Positions 1 to 12,075 of a stretch of DNA of 64,000 bases are shown in pieces. The stretch lies in assembly GCA_940337035.1 (NCBI GenBank), contig CALNHX010005825.1:1-64000 (forward strand), in the 5' to 3' direction. The DNA comes from Agriotes lineatus (lineage: Eukaryota; Arthropoda; Insecta; Coleoptera; Elateridae). The notes under the pieces were generated by a model. The model did not search any database and was not told where the DNA came from. It saw only the letters and a list, made by a program, of their open reading frames with translations. Made by a program: the position numbers and the translations under genes. Position 1 is the stretch's first letter, and each line of letters starts with the position of its first letter.

Positions 1-1772
1 TGTTACGTGTAATTTTACATTTAGATACAGTTAAGGATTGTTTGGATAATTTCTTAGCTTAAATACATTCATATAGTTAGATTCACCTGCATACGTTAGG
101 TGTAGCTTTGGTTGCATACTCATTTTTGCAATTTTTGGGACTTTTGGAAAAACCTTGATTTTTAGGGAATTTTGAGTAACAGTTTTGAAAATTGTTTTGA
201 TAGTACGATTTCCGGCGACCATTTTTTAAGTTTTCCTTTTTGGAGCTGCATGTGATCTTTGGAAATTTTCACTTAAGTGGATTACGTAGTTTCCATTTTT
301 CTTTGAGGAATCTGCCATCCAGAAATAGGAAATGGGTGTTATATTGCTAAAATGAATCCGATTGTATTGGGATAAATATATATTTCTGCAATTTACTTAC
401 TCGAGGCCACATTACAACTCTGGTATGTTAATTTATGGTTGCCGTTGAACATTTTTCGATAACGTCTCGTATTTAGGCCTCCTCGTCCTAGTTTGCTGTA
501 TCGTTTTCCGATTTTTCGGGATCTAATATGCCTGTGGCATTGATTTTACTTGGCTAAGGCACCTGGAGCAACGATCCCATTCCAGTCCGAGCCTCTCAGC
601 ACATGTGGTAGTTCGCATGCAAGGCTTCTCCCCATGGTGACTGCACTCGACTACGTTTCTCACCCGCAAAGTTAGATAAAGGCCCGACTCTTTGGAGGTT
701 ATTCAAGCTGGTGGACATCTTAATAGCTATCCATCCCCCATAGCTGTTGATGTAGCGGCCCTTCTGTGCACAATCCAGGTATCTACAACACCTAGTGTTA
801 TCTACCTTTTGGTGTTTATTGAACTGAAAATATCGTTCGTTATAGCACTATGATCTTTACTTTATGTATTGTACTTACGTAGGTATATGCTAGCGAAATT
901 CATACCGTTTTATATGCGGAATATTGTTTAACTTCGTTGTACATCACGTGCAATTACTTTTGTGGAATAGGATAATGTCATTCTATGCATTTAATATCTT
1001 TACGTTTGGTAGTACTGCTTTGGTCGCGTTCAAGTTTCAAGTACTCAATGTCAATGTTTTAAAATTTAAACTATTGCGAGGGTCTCCGGAAGCATCAATT
1101 TGACATTTAACATAATATGAGCACCGTAAATACACCATTTTATGTGTATTAGCACTCCCCTAGGCGAAATGGTACCAATTCGAAGAGGTTCGCGACTAGA
1201 TAGATTATTTACTTAATTAATCAAGCGATTTAGAACTTGCTATTCTCCCGCATTCCGGTATCGCTGTTTTTAATATATTTAAGTCACTATCGTAGTTGAT
1301 ACACTGGTACTCGAACGAATTGCGACTATCGTAGTTACATTTTCGACTTTATTAATATAAAATCTTGTATATTACATACCACTAAGATTACATCTACAAA
1401 CTATTCCATTTACATACTATTATCACAGAATTGTGTTGCCTTTTTCAAGTATGACACAGAATTTTGAATGTGTACAAACTGTAAATAAATAACTAGGTTA
1501 TTTCGAGTCTTGGTGTTTTCTGTCTTTTATTATTTTTTTTGTGAAACAGCTAGTGGTTTAGGAATTTACACGGCCACCTGTAGGTTTTCTGGTTTGGACC
1601 GTCTCAAACCAGTGGCGCTTCCGGACAACCCACCCCATCCTGCTCAGGACCTAGCTGGCGAAAATTTGCTACACCACTCGACAATTTCTGAACCGCCGTG
1701 CTGTGTAGTAGCTATATTTTTTCCCCTTTTTCTCTTATGTGCGTGTCTTTTCCCCCGTGTAGCAAGGTAAGA
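1..1772 (+). repeat. 5' LTR of element A
   Basis: It starts TGTTACGTGTAA and ends near AGCAAGGTAAGA, matching 8260-10025 almost throughout. At 1.77 kb it is long for a Ty3/gypsy LTR. The 3' boundary is uncertain by a few bases because the copies diverge just after GTAAGA. AATAAA occurs near 1482, so the polyadenylation region probably lies in the last 300 bases. Short open frames in it, such as 31-222 on the minus strand, recur in the other LTR and have no coding features. Confidence 0.93.
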
Positions 1773-1776
1773 AAGT

Positions 1777-1794
1777 TGGCGCCCAACGTGGGGC
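1777..1794 (+). other. Primer binding site (tRNA-Lys type)
   Basis: TGGCGCCCAACGTGGGGC lies 4 bases inside the 5' LTR. It is complementary to the 3' end of a lysine tRNA (the Lys-1,2 type site). This primes minus-strand DNA synthesis and fixes the element's orientation as plus. Confidence 0.9.
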
Positions 1795-1990
1795 CTCGAT
1801 TGAAGTAGGGAAAGGCCGGCAGTATAAGGGTGAATATATGCAAAGAGAACCAGCTGTTTTAGGGACTTCGTATTCGGCCTTGGTTTAATTTCAGGGATTG
1901 GTGTTATTATTTTATTATGTTTTCTACTCGAATTGGATTTGAAATTTCCTTCGTGTCATTTCTACCCGGATTGAACTTATAACTTCTACG

Positions 1991-3712
1991 ATGGATATAG
2001 GTCGACTTCTGAGCGATGAGTTGACGTACGAGTTACTCATACGAGGCTATCCTGTAGGAGACACGGTTGCCGATAAACGATCATCACTACGTGAAGCCAT
2101 GTATCGGGAACAAGCAGGAACTTTAGATTTTACCTCAGCGATTCATTTTCCAGCAGATCAAGAGCTGCAGAGATGCCAAGATAAGTTACAAGAGCTACGT
2201 GTTGCAATTCAAGAATTTGACTACACTAATCGAGACAATGAAGCTTTGAAAATCCGTTCTCGGTTGATCCATGTACAAGCACGTCTTCATCGAGTTAGTG
2301 GAACTAATGAGGAGTCAGAAATTAGAAAAACGAGGTTAATCGCTTTCAGCTATGAATTAGCCAGAGCTTTGGATCAGGTCTATTTACAACATTCGACTGC
2401 AAGTAACTTTAACGTATCAACACCATCTCGAAATGTCAATAGCACTGTTCAACAACCATCGACTTCTATTATGGATGATCCCATCCCGCCACTGGAAGCT
2501 AATGCTGCTTCACTCACTGCTACTCGAGTTGAACAATTAATCGATCATGAAATTAGTCATACTGGAGTATTTTTCTCCCCCAAATTGGATCAACATGTTA
2601 CATTTGCATCACGAATTCAACCTAATGCAGAATTCCTGAGCTCCACTTCCCATCCAAGAGAGCAAGTGAACACCATCGTTGAGAACGAAGAAGAACGTCA
2701 GTTCTTAATGGAACCGTTAGGCAATTCATACTCGACTATGAAACCCAATCTCCAACCATTTGTTGTGGGTCCGCTGTACCTGACAAACTTCGTAAGCTTA
2801 ATTGGGAAACCATGCCTATACATACCTCTGCCAGTCCTTCGACTTCGGATGGCTATCGTCACAAGAATTATATTCCTGTAAGCAAATGGAACTTGCACTA
2901 TGATGGAACATCGACTAGCCTGACAAGTTTCCTTGTGAGAGTGGAAGAGTTGCGTATTGCTCGTGGGTTCGACAAGCAACAATTATTCCAAGCTGCCGTA
3001 GAGATTTTTACCGGTGATGCCTTACATTGGTACAGGGCCGTTCGACATACTATTTTTACCTGGGATGAATTGGTAGATAAATTGAAAACTACTTTCTTGC
3101 CGCATGATTATGAAAACAATTTATGGGACGAGATTCGTCAACGCACTCAACATGCTAGTGCGAAGGTTGCAGTTTATATTGTTATTATGGAAAATCTCTT
3201 CAGTAGGCTGCCTAGACGTCCTTCTGAAATTACTCGTGTGCAACATATCAGAAGAAATCTTCAACCTTATTTGTCCACTCAGTTGGCTTTGCACTCTTGT
3301 TACACTATTGACGAGTTGATCCGAGTCTGTATGATTTTGGAGGAAGCACAAGTAGCCTCCAAGAAGTTTAAACCTCCACCATTAAATCCTGGACAACTGT
3401 TAGAACCTGACTTAGGCGTGCACAGGAGTGGGAAGAAACCCTATTCAGGTCTGTCCTCTGAATGAACCACCTTCATTAATTGACTTTTCTAGCGAGATTC
3501 CACCTACAACATCTCAATCTGTGAATTCCACTTCGGCGTTACCTACTTCAGTGCCAGTGGCAGCCATTACCTGTTGGAATTGTAGAAATACAGGTCACCG
3601 AGCAAACCAGTGTACATCTCCCATGACAAGACATTGCTGGAAATGTGGACATCCTGATGTGACAATCCGCAATTGTCCGAGGTGTTCGGGAAACGGCCAA
3701 AGGGCGCAGTAA
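1991..3712 (+). pseudogene. gag: gag of element A (frameshifted)
   Basis: This is a Gag capsid/nucleocapsid gene. It opens with ATG at 1991 and runs about 260 codons in one frame, moves to the next frame near 2765-2785, and returns to the first near 3440-3450. The first part is polar with predicted helices. The middle part (2880-3400) is the capsid-like region with the typical gypsy order of a DALHWY motif and a WDEL motif. The end carries a zinc knuckle CX2CX4HX4C (CWNCRNTGHRANQC, about 3574-3615). A second knuckle follows (about 3634-3675), but the residue at its histidine position is valine. The frame ends at TAA 3710-3712. The two frame changes are probably decay, since pol joins by a separate signal. 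There is no close family name I can assign. Confidence 0.8.
3688..3694 (+). promoter_or_regulatory. -1 ribosomal frameshift heptamer G GGA AAC
   Basis: GGGAAAC is phased exactly as X XXY YYZ in the gag frame, six codons before the gag stop, and a -1 slip here enters the pol frame, which is already open. The same heptamer is a known retroviral gag-pro slippery site. I could not confirm the downstream stem or pseudoknot by eye. Confidence 0.72.
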
Positions 3713-6700
3713 GGGACCGAGAACTGTGCTCTAGCAATTCTGTGAAGTCGGTCATACAATCCAACGAAGTCAATACTTCTGTCTTAGACTATATCTTCGC
3801 CCAGCGAGAAGGGGACGAACGACCATATTTAAATGTGGGCATTATGGGAATACAACTTCAAGGTTTGTTGGATACCGGCGCATCTAGAACAATATTAGGA
3901 GGTTGGCAACTGATTCATAGGTTAGGACTAAAGACTTCACCCAGCCGCATTCCGAGTTGTACTGTAGCTAACGACCAATCATGCGCGGTACAAGGTGCAA
4001 TCATGCTACCTATACAACTGGAAGATCGGGTCGAGACTATTAACTTACTGGTTGTGCCGGAACTCTCCCATCAGCTAATTTTGGGCATTGACTTTTGGCA
4101 CAAAATGGAAATTATCCCCGATTTAAATACAGGTTGCTGGACGTTTTCTAAAGAGCCAACATTCCCGAACATCAATGCCGTGGTGGCTAAACAATTTTTG
4201 ACTGCACCGCAACAGGAGAAACTAAGTCAGCTCACCGAAAAATATTTTAATCAAATGAAACGCAACATCGGGTGTACTACCTTGATTGAACACCAAATCA
4301 TCACCGACTCTGAACCAATTAGGCAACGAGCTTATAGGGTTTCTCCCGCCATTCAAGCCAAAATTGACGAATAGGTTCAGAAGATGCTTCGTGATGATAT
4401 CATTGAGCCTTCCACTTCAGCTTGGTCTTCGCCAGTACTTATGGTGCCGAAGAAAGATGGAACCTACAGATTTTGTATTGACTTTAGGAAACTCAATAAG
4501 GTCACACGTAAGGATGCTTACCCAATACCATTTGTGTCAACGATCTTGGACCGGTTACGCAATGCAAAATATTTAAGCACCTTGGATGTAAAGTCAGCGT
4601 ATTTTCAGGTACCTGTAGCCGAGAGCTCAAGGCCTTTAACAGCGTTTTCTATTCCAGGAAGGGGCCTCTATCAGTTTAAACGCATGCCTTTCGGTTTGTC
4701 CAATTCCCCGGCTACTTGGCAACGATTAATTGACGGCGTCCTAGGTCCCGAATTGGAGCCGCACGTCTTTGTTTACTTAGACGATGTGATCATCGTTACC
4801 GAAGATTTCGATCAGCATCTTCGAGTCCTGGAAGAGACGTTATCCAGGTTAAGTAGAGCAGGGCTAACTTTATCCCAAGATAAATGTCACCTTTGTCGTC
4901 CTGAGTTGCGATATCTAGGGTTTGTGGTAGATGAGCTAGGCCTTCATGTTGATCCAGACAAGGTCAAAGCTATTCTGGAGATACCGTCACCTAAGAACAT
5001 CTCTGAGGTTCGAAGAATAATTGGAACAGCATCTTGGTATCGGCGTTTTATTTCAGGGTTTTCATCAGTCATTGCTCCTTTAACAGCTCTCCTTCACAAA
5101 CATAAGAAGTGGCACTGGACAGAAGATTGTGAAACATCGGTACAATTCTTAAAAGGTTGTCTATCATCCGCACCTATACTTAGCTGTCCTAATTTTTCTA
5201 TTCCTTTTATTGTGCAAACTGATGCCTCCGCCTATGGCCTTGGTGCAGTGCTGTCTCAGCAGGACAAAGATGATGAACACGTCGTGTGCTACATTAGTCG
5301 ATCATTGTCCCGTGCTGAACAAAAGTATTCTACAACAGAGAGAGAGTGCCTTGCTGTAATTTGGGCATGTGAAAAATTAAGACCTTACCTTGAGGGGTAT
5401 AAATTCACGGTAATCACAGACCATTACTCCCTGGTCTGGTTAAACAATTTAACGAACCCAAGTGGAAGAATAACCAGATGGATTCTGCGATTGCAGCAAT
5501 TTGACTTTGAAGTGGTGCACCGCAAAGGCAAAGATCATGTTGTGCCAGACTTGCTATCTCGTTCGGTTTCTGAGATAAATCCTGTTGCTGTACCGTCAGC
5601 AGAACGTCCCATAACTGACCGTTGGTACTGTCGAATGCGACAGCGGGTCCAGAAAAACCCATTGCGTTTTCCTCAATGGAGAGTAACCGACAACAAGCTC
5701 TACAAACATATTTCCGTTAATTATCCAGAGCTTCGTCAACCTGGTGACGTCTGGAAAATGGTAGTTCCGAAGCAAGCTCGTCGAGCCATCATCCAAGAAA
5801 ATCACGACTCGACTAAGGCCTGTCATGCGGGTGTTTATAAGACGTATGAACGTCTGAAAGCCCATTACTTTTGGCCGAAAATGCGTGCTGATGTTAGCCG
5901 ATACATCCGTTCATGTCGAATTTGTTTAACTACTAAACCAGCTGTTCGACCGCCTCCAGGTTTAATGGGCAATAGGCCAGATGTCCGGAGACCGTGGCAG
6001 ATGATCAGCGTAGATCTTTGTGGACCTTTACCGAGATCTTCTCGAGGTTATGCACATATATTAGTCGTTTCAGATTATTTCAGCAAATATGCCCTCTTTT
6101 TCCCTCTCCGAAGTGCGACCGCTTCTGCTGTTACCCGTCTGATTGAAGAACAAGTGTTCCTTGTCTATAGTTGCCCGCAATTTCTCATTTGCGATAATGG
6201 GGTTCAATATCGCTCGAGAGAATTTACCAACCTCTGCAAGAACTATGACGTTACTATTGGTTTCACAGCAAACTATCATCCGCAAGCAAACCCCGTGGAG
6301 AGAGTCAACCGTGTTCTGAAAACCATGTTGAGCTCTTACGTTGCTGACAATCATCGACAATGGGACCAGTTGCTCCAGAAGGTTGGTTGCGCTATTCGGA
6401 CGGCAATTCATGAGACCACTGCTGTGACTCCTTTCTTTGCTAACTTTGGACGAGAGCACATCATTTCTGGCAAGGAGTACCGACCGCAAGGACCTGCAGA
6501 AGAAACTCGAGTTCAACCAGAGAGAAGTTTTGAAAAACTCTTTTCGAACATTAGGAAGAGATTAGCAGCAGCTCATACTAAAGCGAAACAACGTTATGAC
6601 TTACGTCGGAGACCAGTTGATTATCAGATCGGTTCTAGGGTCTTTCGGAGAAACTACGTTCTGTCAGATGTAGCTAAACAATTTACTGCGAAGTTAGCTC

Positions 6701-6834
6701 CCAAGTTTATTGGACCTTTCACAGTTATGAAGAAGCTATCTCCTGTCACCTATGAGTTGGCTGATGAGTCTGGTAAATCCAGGGGAGTGTGGCATGTGAA
6801 GGACATTAAAGAACACCCTCCTGATGAAGAGTAG
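3691..6834 (+). pseudogene. pol: pol of element A: protease, RT, RNase H, integrase (one stop)
   Basis: The polyprotein is entered by -1 frameshift. An aspartic protease has LLDTGAS at 3859-3879 and a distal ILGIDF. A single in-frame TAG (4372-4374) interrupts the linker just before RT. After it, one frame runs 4384-6834. RT has FCIDFRKLN, LDVKSAYFQV, MPFGLSNSPATW and the catalytic YLDD at 4774-4785. RNase H follows with TDAS (about 5221), TTEREC and TDHYSL. Integrase has the HHCC zinc finger (His 474 and 481, Cys 511 and 514, counted from 4384) and the DDE residues Asp 544, Asp 604 and Glu 639. The DDE spacing is D-X34-E, one short of the usual X35. The end has the GPF-type C-terminal module (FIGPFTV). 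All visible catalytic motifs are intact, so apart from the stop this is a well-preserved pol. Confidence 0.93.
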
Positions 6835-8243
6835 ATTGTGGTTGTCTTTTGTTGTCGACTTTCGCTGTTGTCTACCGTTTTTTTTTCTTTTTGGTTTTCT
6901 TTTTGGATTAGCATGGGTTAATGCTTTGGCTTAGGCCTTGACGAAGGTCAGATTAGTGTGTTGACCGTGATTTAGGCTTCTTTTTGGGTTTAGTTTGGTT
7001 GGAGCTTTACCGTATTTTTTTTTCTTTGGGTGGATGGTTGGGCTGCTTGAAGGGAGGACTCGCTGTTGGGGAACTTTATCATCTCGTTCTTTCTCCCTCC
7101 TTGTGGGACAGTGACGTTCCATCATACAGGAGTGAGACATTTTTGCAGTCTCATTTCCGGTGTTCTGCCATCTGGTCACTGTGGATGGTGTTTCAGTGTG
7201 TAGTCGATCCTGGGCTGCACACCTTCCTTGACTAGTAGGGTGTAGGGTTTTTATTCTGTCTTCATGGAGTATGGTTACCTATGATCGCGGTGTATTCTAC
7301 GGGGTCCCGCGCCTGGTACCTGTATTCTGTGGTGACTTCAAAATTTTTCGGCTATTTCCCACTTAGAAATTTTCAGTTAGCTTTTCTTTATACCACCCTA
7401 CGTCGACTGACTGACGTGACATCGGACTAATCCTTTCTCATCCTTCTTCTGTGTTGTCCCCTATTCTTTTCTGGAGCTTTTGATCCCATTCCCCTTTCCT
7501 GCTATTCTGTTTGGTTTTTCTTCTTCTTGTTAGATAGTTTTTCCAATGGACGTTGTCTCGAATTGGGCTTGGATCAGTTCATCCACCGGCGCGCCTTTTA
7601 CACCCAGCAGCGACGGATGTTCTGATGTCCTTTTCGGAGCGGCATTCATTGTAAGAGCTATTTATCCCTTCCTTCTGTTCTTTGGTTTTGCTGTTGTTCT
7701 TTTTATTTGTGTGGGTTCGAGCTTAGATTGTTGAAATTTATTTTGGATACCCCTTTGAGGTTTTCGATGTGTAGCTGATGTTGTCGGGTTGCCTTCAGCT
7801 GTACGTTTTATGTTTATTTATGTTGTGGTATCCTTTCGCGCATGCGGATTCTTGTTTCACAAGCGAATCCCATTCCTGGTTTACGTTTTGTTTTCTTTTG
7901 GACGTGATTGGGGATTGAGGACGGTTTCTTTTGCGCTTTTGTAGTGTCAACTTTTGTTGGATTCATGAGCCGACTCTTTTGCTAAACCACGGTCCTTTTT
8001 CTGAATTCTATCTTGAACATTCCTTTGTAATTTCCCTTTTTCCTTTCGACTTCTATTTTGCGATTCTTTTAGGCTGCTTATCCTTTTCTAAATTATTTGG
8101 TACTGCCGTAGTTGTACGTGGTGATCTTTCTTTTGTGTTTGGGGTTTGTTGGATATCATCGTGATACCTGTAAAATTTCGAAGCTTCATTATGGTGCAGG
8201 CATAGGTTCTACGTCGGTAAATTCGGGGAATTTACCTATTTTT
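6835..8243 (+). other. Noncoding T-rich 3' region of element A
   Basis: 1.4 kb lies between the pol stop and the polypurine tract. It is strongly T-rich on the plus strand. The open frames here (for example 6984-7235, 7546-7734, 7931-8164) are short and hydrophobic because of the T content. I see no envelope signature: no furin-like site, no conserved cysteines, no coherent signal peptide plus anchor. Either env was never present or it has decayed beyond recognition. Confidence 0.6.
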
Positions 8244-8259
8244 AAGTGAGGGGAGAGTT
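8244..8259 (+). other. Polypurine tract of element A
   Basis: AAGTGAGGGGAGAGTT lies directly before the 3' LTR and is the expected plus-strand primer. Confidence 0.85.
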
Positions 8260-10025
8260 TGTTACGTGTAATTTTACATTTAGATACAGTTAAGGATTGT
8301 TTGGATAATTTCTTAGCTTAAATACATTCATATAGTTAGATTCACCTGCATACGTTAGGTGTAGCTTTGGTTGCATACTCATTTTTGTAATTTTTGGGAC
8401 TTTTGGAAAATCCTTGATTTTTAGGGAATTTTGAGTAACAGTTTTGAAAATTGTTTTGATAGTACGATTTCCGGCGACCATTTTTAAGTTTTCCTTTTTG
8501 GAGCTGCATGTGATCTTTGGAAATTTTCACTTAAGTGGATTACGTAGTTTCCATTTTTCTTTGAGGAATCTGCCATCCAGAAATAGGAAATGGGTGTTAT
8601 ATTGCTAAAATGAATCCGATTGTATTGGGATAAATATATATTTCTGCAATTTACTTACTCGAGGCCTCCTTACAACTCTGATATGTTAATTTATGGTTGC
8701 CGTTGAACATTTTTCGATAACGTCTCGTATTTAGGCCTCCTCGTCCTAGTTTGCTGTATCGTTTTCCGATTTTTCGGGATCTAATATGCCTGTGGCATTG
8801 ATGTTACTTGGCTAAGGCACCTGGAGCAACGATCCAGTTCCAGTCCGAGCCCCTCAGCACATGTGGTAGTTCGCATGCAAGGCTTCTCCCCATGGTGACT
8901 GCACTCGACTACGTTTCTCACCCGCAAAGTTAGATAAAGGCCTGACTCTTTGGAGGTTATTCAAGCTGGTGGACATCTTAATAGCTATCCCCCATAGCTG
9001 TTGATGTAGCGGCCCTTCTGTGCACAATCCAGGTATCTACAACACCTAGTGTTATCTACCTTTTGGTGTTTATTGAACTGAAAATATCGTTCGTTATGGC
9101 ACTATGATCTTTACTTTATGTATTGTACTTACCTAGGTATATGCTAGCGAAATTCATACCGTTTTACATGCGGAATATTGTATAACTTCGTTGTACATCA
9201 CGTGCAATTACTTTTGTGGAATAGGATAATGTCATTCTATGCATTTAATATCTTTACGTTTGGTAGTACTGCTTTGGTCGCGTTCAAGTTTCAAGTACTT
9301 GTCAATGTTTTAAAATTTAAACTATTGCGAGGGTCTCCGGAAGCATCAATTTGACATTTAACATAATATGAGCACCGTAAATACACAATTTTATGTGTAT
9401 TAGCACTCCCCTAGGCGAAATGGTACCAATTCGAAGAGGTTCGCGACTAGATAGATTATTTACTTAATTAATCAAGCGATTTAGAACTTGCTATTCTCCC
9501 GCATTCCGGTATCGCTGTTTTTAATATATTTAAGTCACTATCGTAGTTGATACACGGGTACTCGAACGAATTGCGATTATCGTAGTTACATTTTCGACTT
9601 TATTAATATAAAATCTTGTACATTACATACCACTAAGATTACATCTACAAACTATTCCATTTACATACTATTATCACAGAATTGGGTTGCCTTTTTCAAG
9701 TATGACACAGAATTTTGAATGTGTACAAACTGTAAATAAATAACTAGGTTATTTCGAGTCTTGGTGTTTTCTGTCTTTTATTATTTTTTTTTGTGAAACA
9801 GCTAGTGGTTTAGGAATTTACACGGCCACCTGTAGGTTTTCTGGTTTGGACCGTCTCAAACCAGTGGCGCTTCCGGACAACCCACCCCATCCTGCTCAGG
9901 ACCTAGCTGGCGAAAATTTGCTACACCACTCGACAATTTCTGAACCGCCGTGCTGTGTAGTAGCTATATATTTTTTCCCTTTTTCTCTTATGTGCGTGTG
10001 TTTTCCCCCGTGTAGCAAGGTAAGA
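8260..10025 (+). repeat. 3' LTR of element A
   Basis: Near-identical to 1-1772. Differences include a missing T in a T run near 8484, the loss of six bases near 8990 and point changes. It ends at GTAAGA, and the next base begins the GGGCGTTGTG minisatellite, so the element either inserted at the array edge or the array grew from the junction. Confidence 0.93.
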
Positions 10026-10645
10026 GGGCGTTGTGTCCAAATGCGAAGGTGGACGTTGTGACCAGAGTGGGCGTTATGGCGGTGGACGTTGTGACCAAAT
10101 GCGAAGGTGGACGTTGTGACCAGAGTGGGCGTTATGGCGGTGGACGTTGTGTCCAAGGTGGACGTTGTGACCAAATATGAAAGTGGACGTTGTGACCAGA
10201 GTGGGCGTTATGGCGGTGGACGTTGTGTCCAAGGTGGACGTTGTGACCAAATGCGAAAGTGGACATTGTGACCAGAGTGGGCGTTATGGCGGTGGGCGTT
10301 GTGTCCAAGGTGGACATTGTGTCCAAATTTGAAAATGGACGTTGTGACCAGAGTGGGAGTTATGGCGGTGGACGTTGTGACCAGGGTGGACGTTACGACC
10401 AACGCCGTAAAATGTTATTCTCAACAGGCGCCGGTGGACGTTGTGACCAGAGTGGGCGTTGTGGCGGTGGACGTTGTGTCCAAGGTGGACGTTATGACCA
10501 AATGCGACGGTGGACGTTGTGACCAGAGTGGGCGTTGTGGCGGTGGACGTTGTGACCAAAAATAGCGGTGGACGTTGTGTCCAACATAGTTGCCATACTA
10601 GGTGGTGGACGTTGTGACCAGTGGGCGTCGTGTCCAAGACCCGTA
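10026..10645 (+). repeat. Minisatellite array C (GTGGACGTTGTGACC type)
   Basis: Degenerate tandem units of about 15-33 bases alternate GTGGACGTTGTGACC, GAGTGGGCGTTATGGCG and GTGTCCAAG. A short interruption lies near 10405-10430. The array ends in GACCAGTGGGCGTCGTGTCC, the same edge sequence seen in the arrays at 14.8 and 30.5 kb. Open frames on both strands (His-Asn-Val-rich peptides) are by-products of the repeat. Confidence 0.9.
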
Positions 10646-10689
10646 TGTTTTTCCTTCGACCTATCAACGAAGAAAAGATAAATGGGAGC

Positions 10690-11731
10690 CATGGATTTTT
10701 AGAATCTTATTGAGCGTTTTGTAAGTAAATTCGTATTTATTCTTGTATTTCTGGGGTAATAACGTGTCGTACGTTTCATTAGCTGCTGAACGAATATCTG
10801 GCGGAGTACCGTTAATCGATTCGTCACTAGAATCACTTATTTTTAACTATTAGGTATAGACGCTTATTGACATTTTACCTTGCCCATAACCACGGCTTGC
10901 TGAATTGTTTGACAAACGTTACAGACGTTTGCCACACACAGTTTAGCAGGGCGTGCCTATAACAAAACAAACAATAAATAAAAGTGGCCTAGGTAATCAG
11001 GACTAACGTGGTTTGTGATTGGTGTATTTCATATCAGCCCGTGTGTGGATATGAAATCATATTCCTTCAGTTAACTACGATTGCCTACCTATCCATCCTG
11101 TGGATTGTGAAGAAAACAAAATATTTACATGTGGGAGTAGAAACAGTATACATTTCGCTGCTGCCGCAAGGAATATGGACCTACATATCAACAAGCAAAA
11201 AACCCAATGCGAGGTATGGCCGAAGAAGCTTACAGAGGCCAAGGCCAACAAATGGCCAATGATACATGGAATGCTCTAAGGGTGTTTCGAAAATAAGGGG
11301 ACATACTTTGCAGAAGTATTCTGTGACAAAAATATAAACAAAAAGTTCTGTTACACCAGTACCGGTATTTGGGTATACATATATGAAATGGTGCTGGTTA
11401 TATGGAACGAAGGTACATATTTCTAAACTTACCGCCATAAAACTAAAATGTTGTACATTCTGTTTTAACGTTTGCCAGGTATCTAGACACTTCCGCCTAT
11501 ACATCAACAAGTTTATGACGTGCCGACAACAGTTCACTAAATTTTTAAAAATTATTAAAAAAAGTTAAGAAAGTACTTTTTTTGGATTAGTCATATAGTC
11601 TCCTATGCTCTGACTACCCTGTTAGAGATAGCTATGTGCTCCAACGGGAAAAATATTAGATCATAATCTCTCCTACAAATCTGATTTTGCCGATTTTTTT
11701 GTGTGGATCTCAAAAAAATGAATTTATTAAA
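10690..11731. other. No gene recognised
   Basis: AT-rich unique-looking sequence. A minus-strand frame at 11181-11537 (118 codons) is the longest, but it shows no domain, its codon use is unremarkable, and it has no supporting neighbours. A small palindrome (TTTGACAAACG...CGTTTG) lies near 10908-10930. Confidence 0.5.
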
Positions 11732-11878
11732 AATAGTATATTATGAATCAAGTGCATAAGTACGCCTTTAAAGCACGTGGGACGAGTTTAAGTGAATGAC
11801 GCGCTAGCGGAGTGCTTTTAACGTCGCTAGTGCTTTAATGGCTCTTATACACGTGTATCATACGCTATTTTTTCTACG
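11732..11878 (-). repeat. Hairpin element copy 1
   Basis: It starts AATAGTATATTATGAATCAA and ends ACGCTATTTTTTCTAC, which fit the shared outer ends of the hairpin family (see 44397-44544) in inverted orientation. Inside are imperfect inverted arms: GTGCATAAG...TTTAAAGCAC against GTGCTTTAA...CTTATACAC. The centre is CG-rich (CGCGCTAGCG). No open frame. Confidence 0.6.
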
Positions 11879-12075
11879 ATCGTAACAGAAACATAAAAAC
11901 TTAGTTGGGTGACACTTTTTCCGTCATATTGTGTTAGATATTCTAGGTTATGTTGACATTAATATTTACGGCAAAGCGTATTTTCGTATTTTGGGCGCTA
12001 ATATTAAGAGTGCTACAAACGTCGACTTGACACTAGAAACGGTGCAAAAAATTGTCATTTTGACAGGATCATCGA

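Larger units (their letters stand above)
1..10025 (+). mobile_element. Element A: long-LTR Ty3/gypsy retrotransposon
   Basis: Two near-identical long terminal repeats (1-1772 and 8260-10025) enclose a tRNA-Lys-type primer binding site, gag, pol in the order protease, reverse transcriptase, RNase H, integrase, a T-rich noncoding tail and a purine tract. Domain order puts it in Ty3/gypsy. The first LTR begins at base 1 of the window, so the upstream target duplication cannot be seen. The LTRs differ by scattered substitutions and small indels, so the insertion is not recent. gag has two frame changes and pol one in-frame stop, so this copy looks non-autonomous. Confidence 0.95.

Noticed and set aside
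31..222. Minus-strand open frame repeated at 8290-8481
   Set aside because: It lies in both LTRs, opposite to the element, differs between copies and has no domain.
5414..6516. Minus-strand frames of 82-148 codons across pol of element A
   Set aside because: They are antisense shadows of the RNase H and integrase coding region.
6835..8243. An envelope gene in element A
   Set aside because: Open frames are short, in different phases and explained by T-richness. No env motifs were seen.
10026..10690. Several open frames on both strands with His-Asn-Val or Asp-Val-Val repeats
   Set aside because: They are translations of the minisatellite. They occur in several frames of both strands and begin and end with the array. 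The same applies to 14759-15370 and 30258-30639.
11181..11537. 118-codon minus-strand frame
   Set aside because: No domain, no codon bias seen, and an overlapping frame on the other strand.
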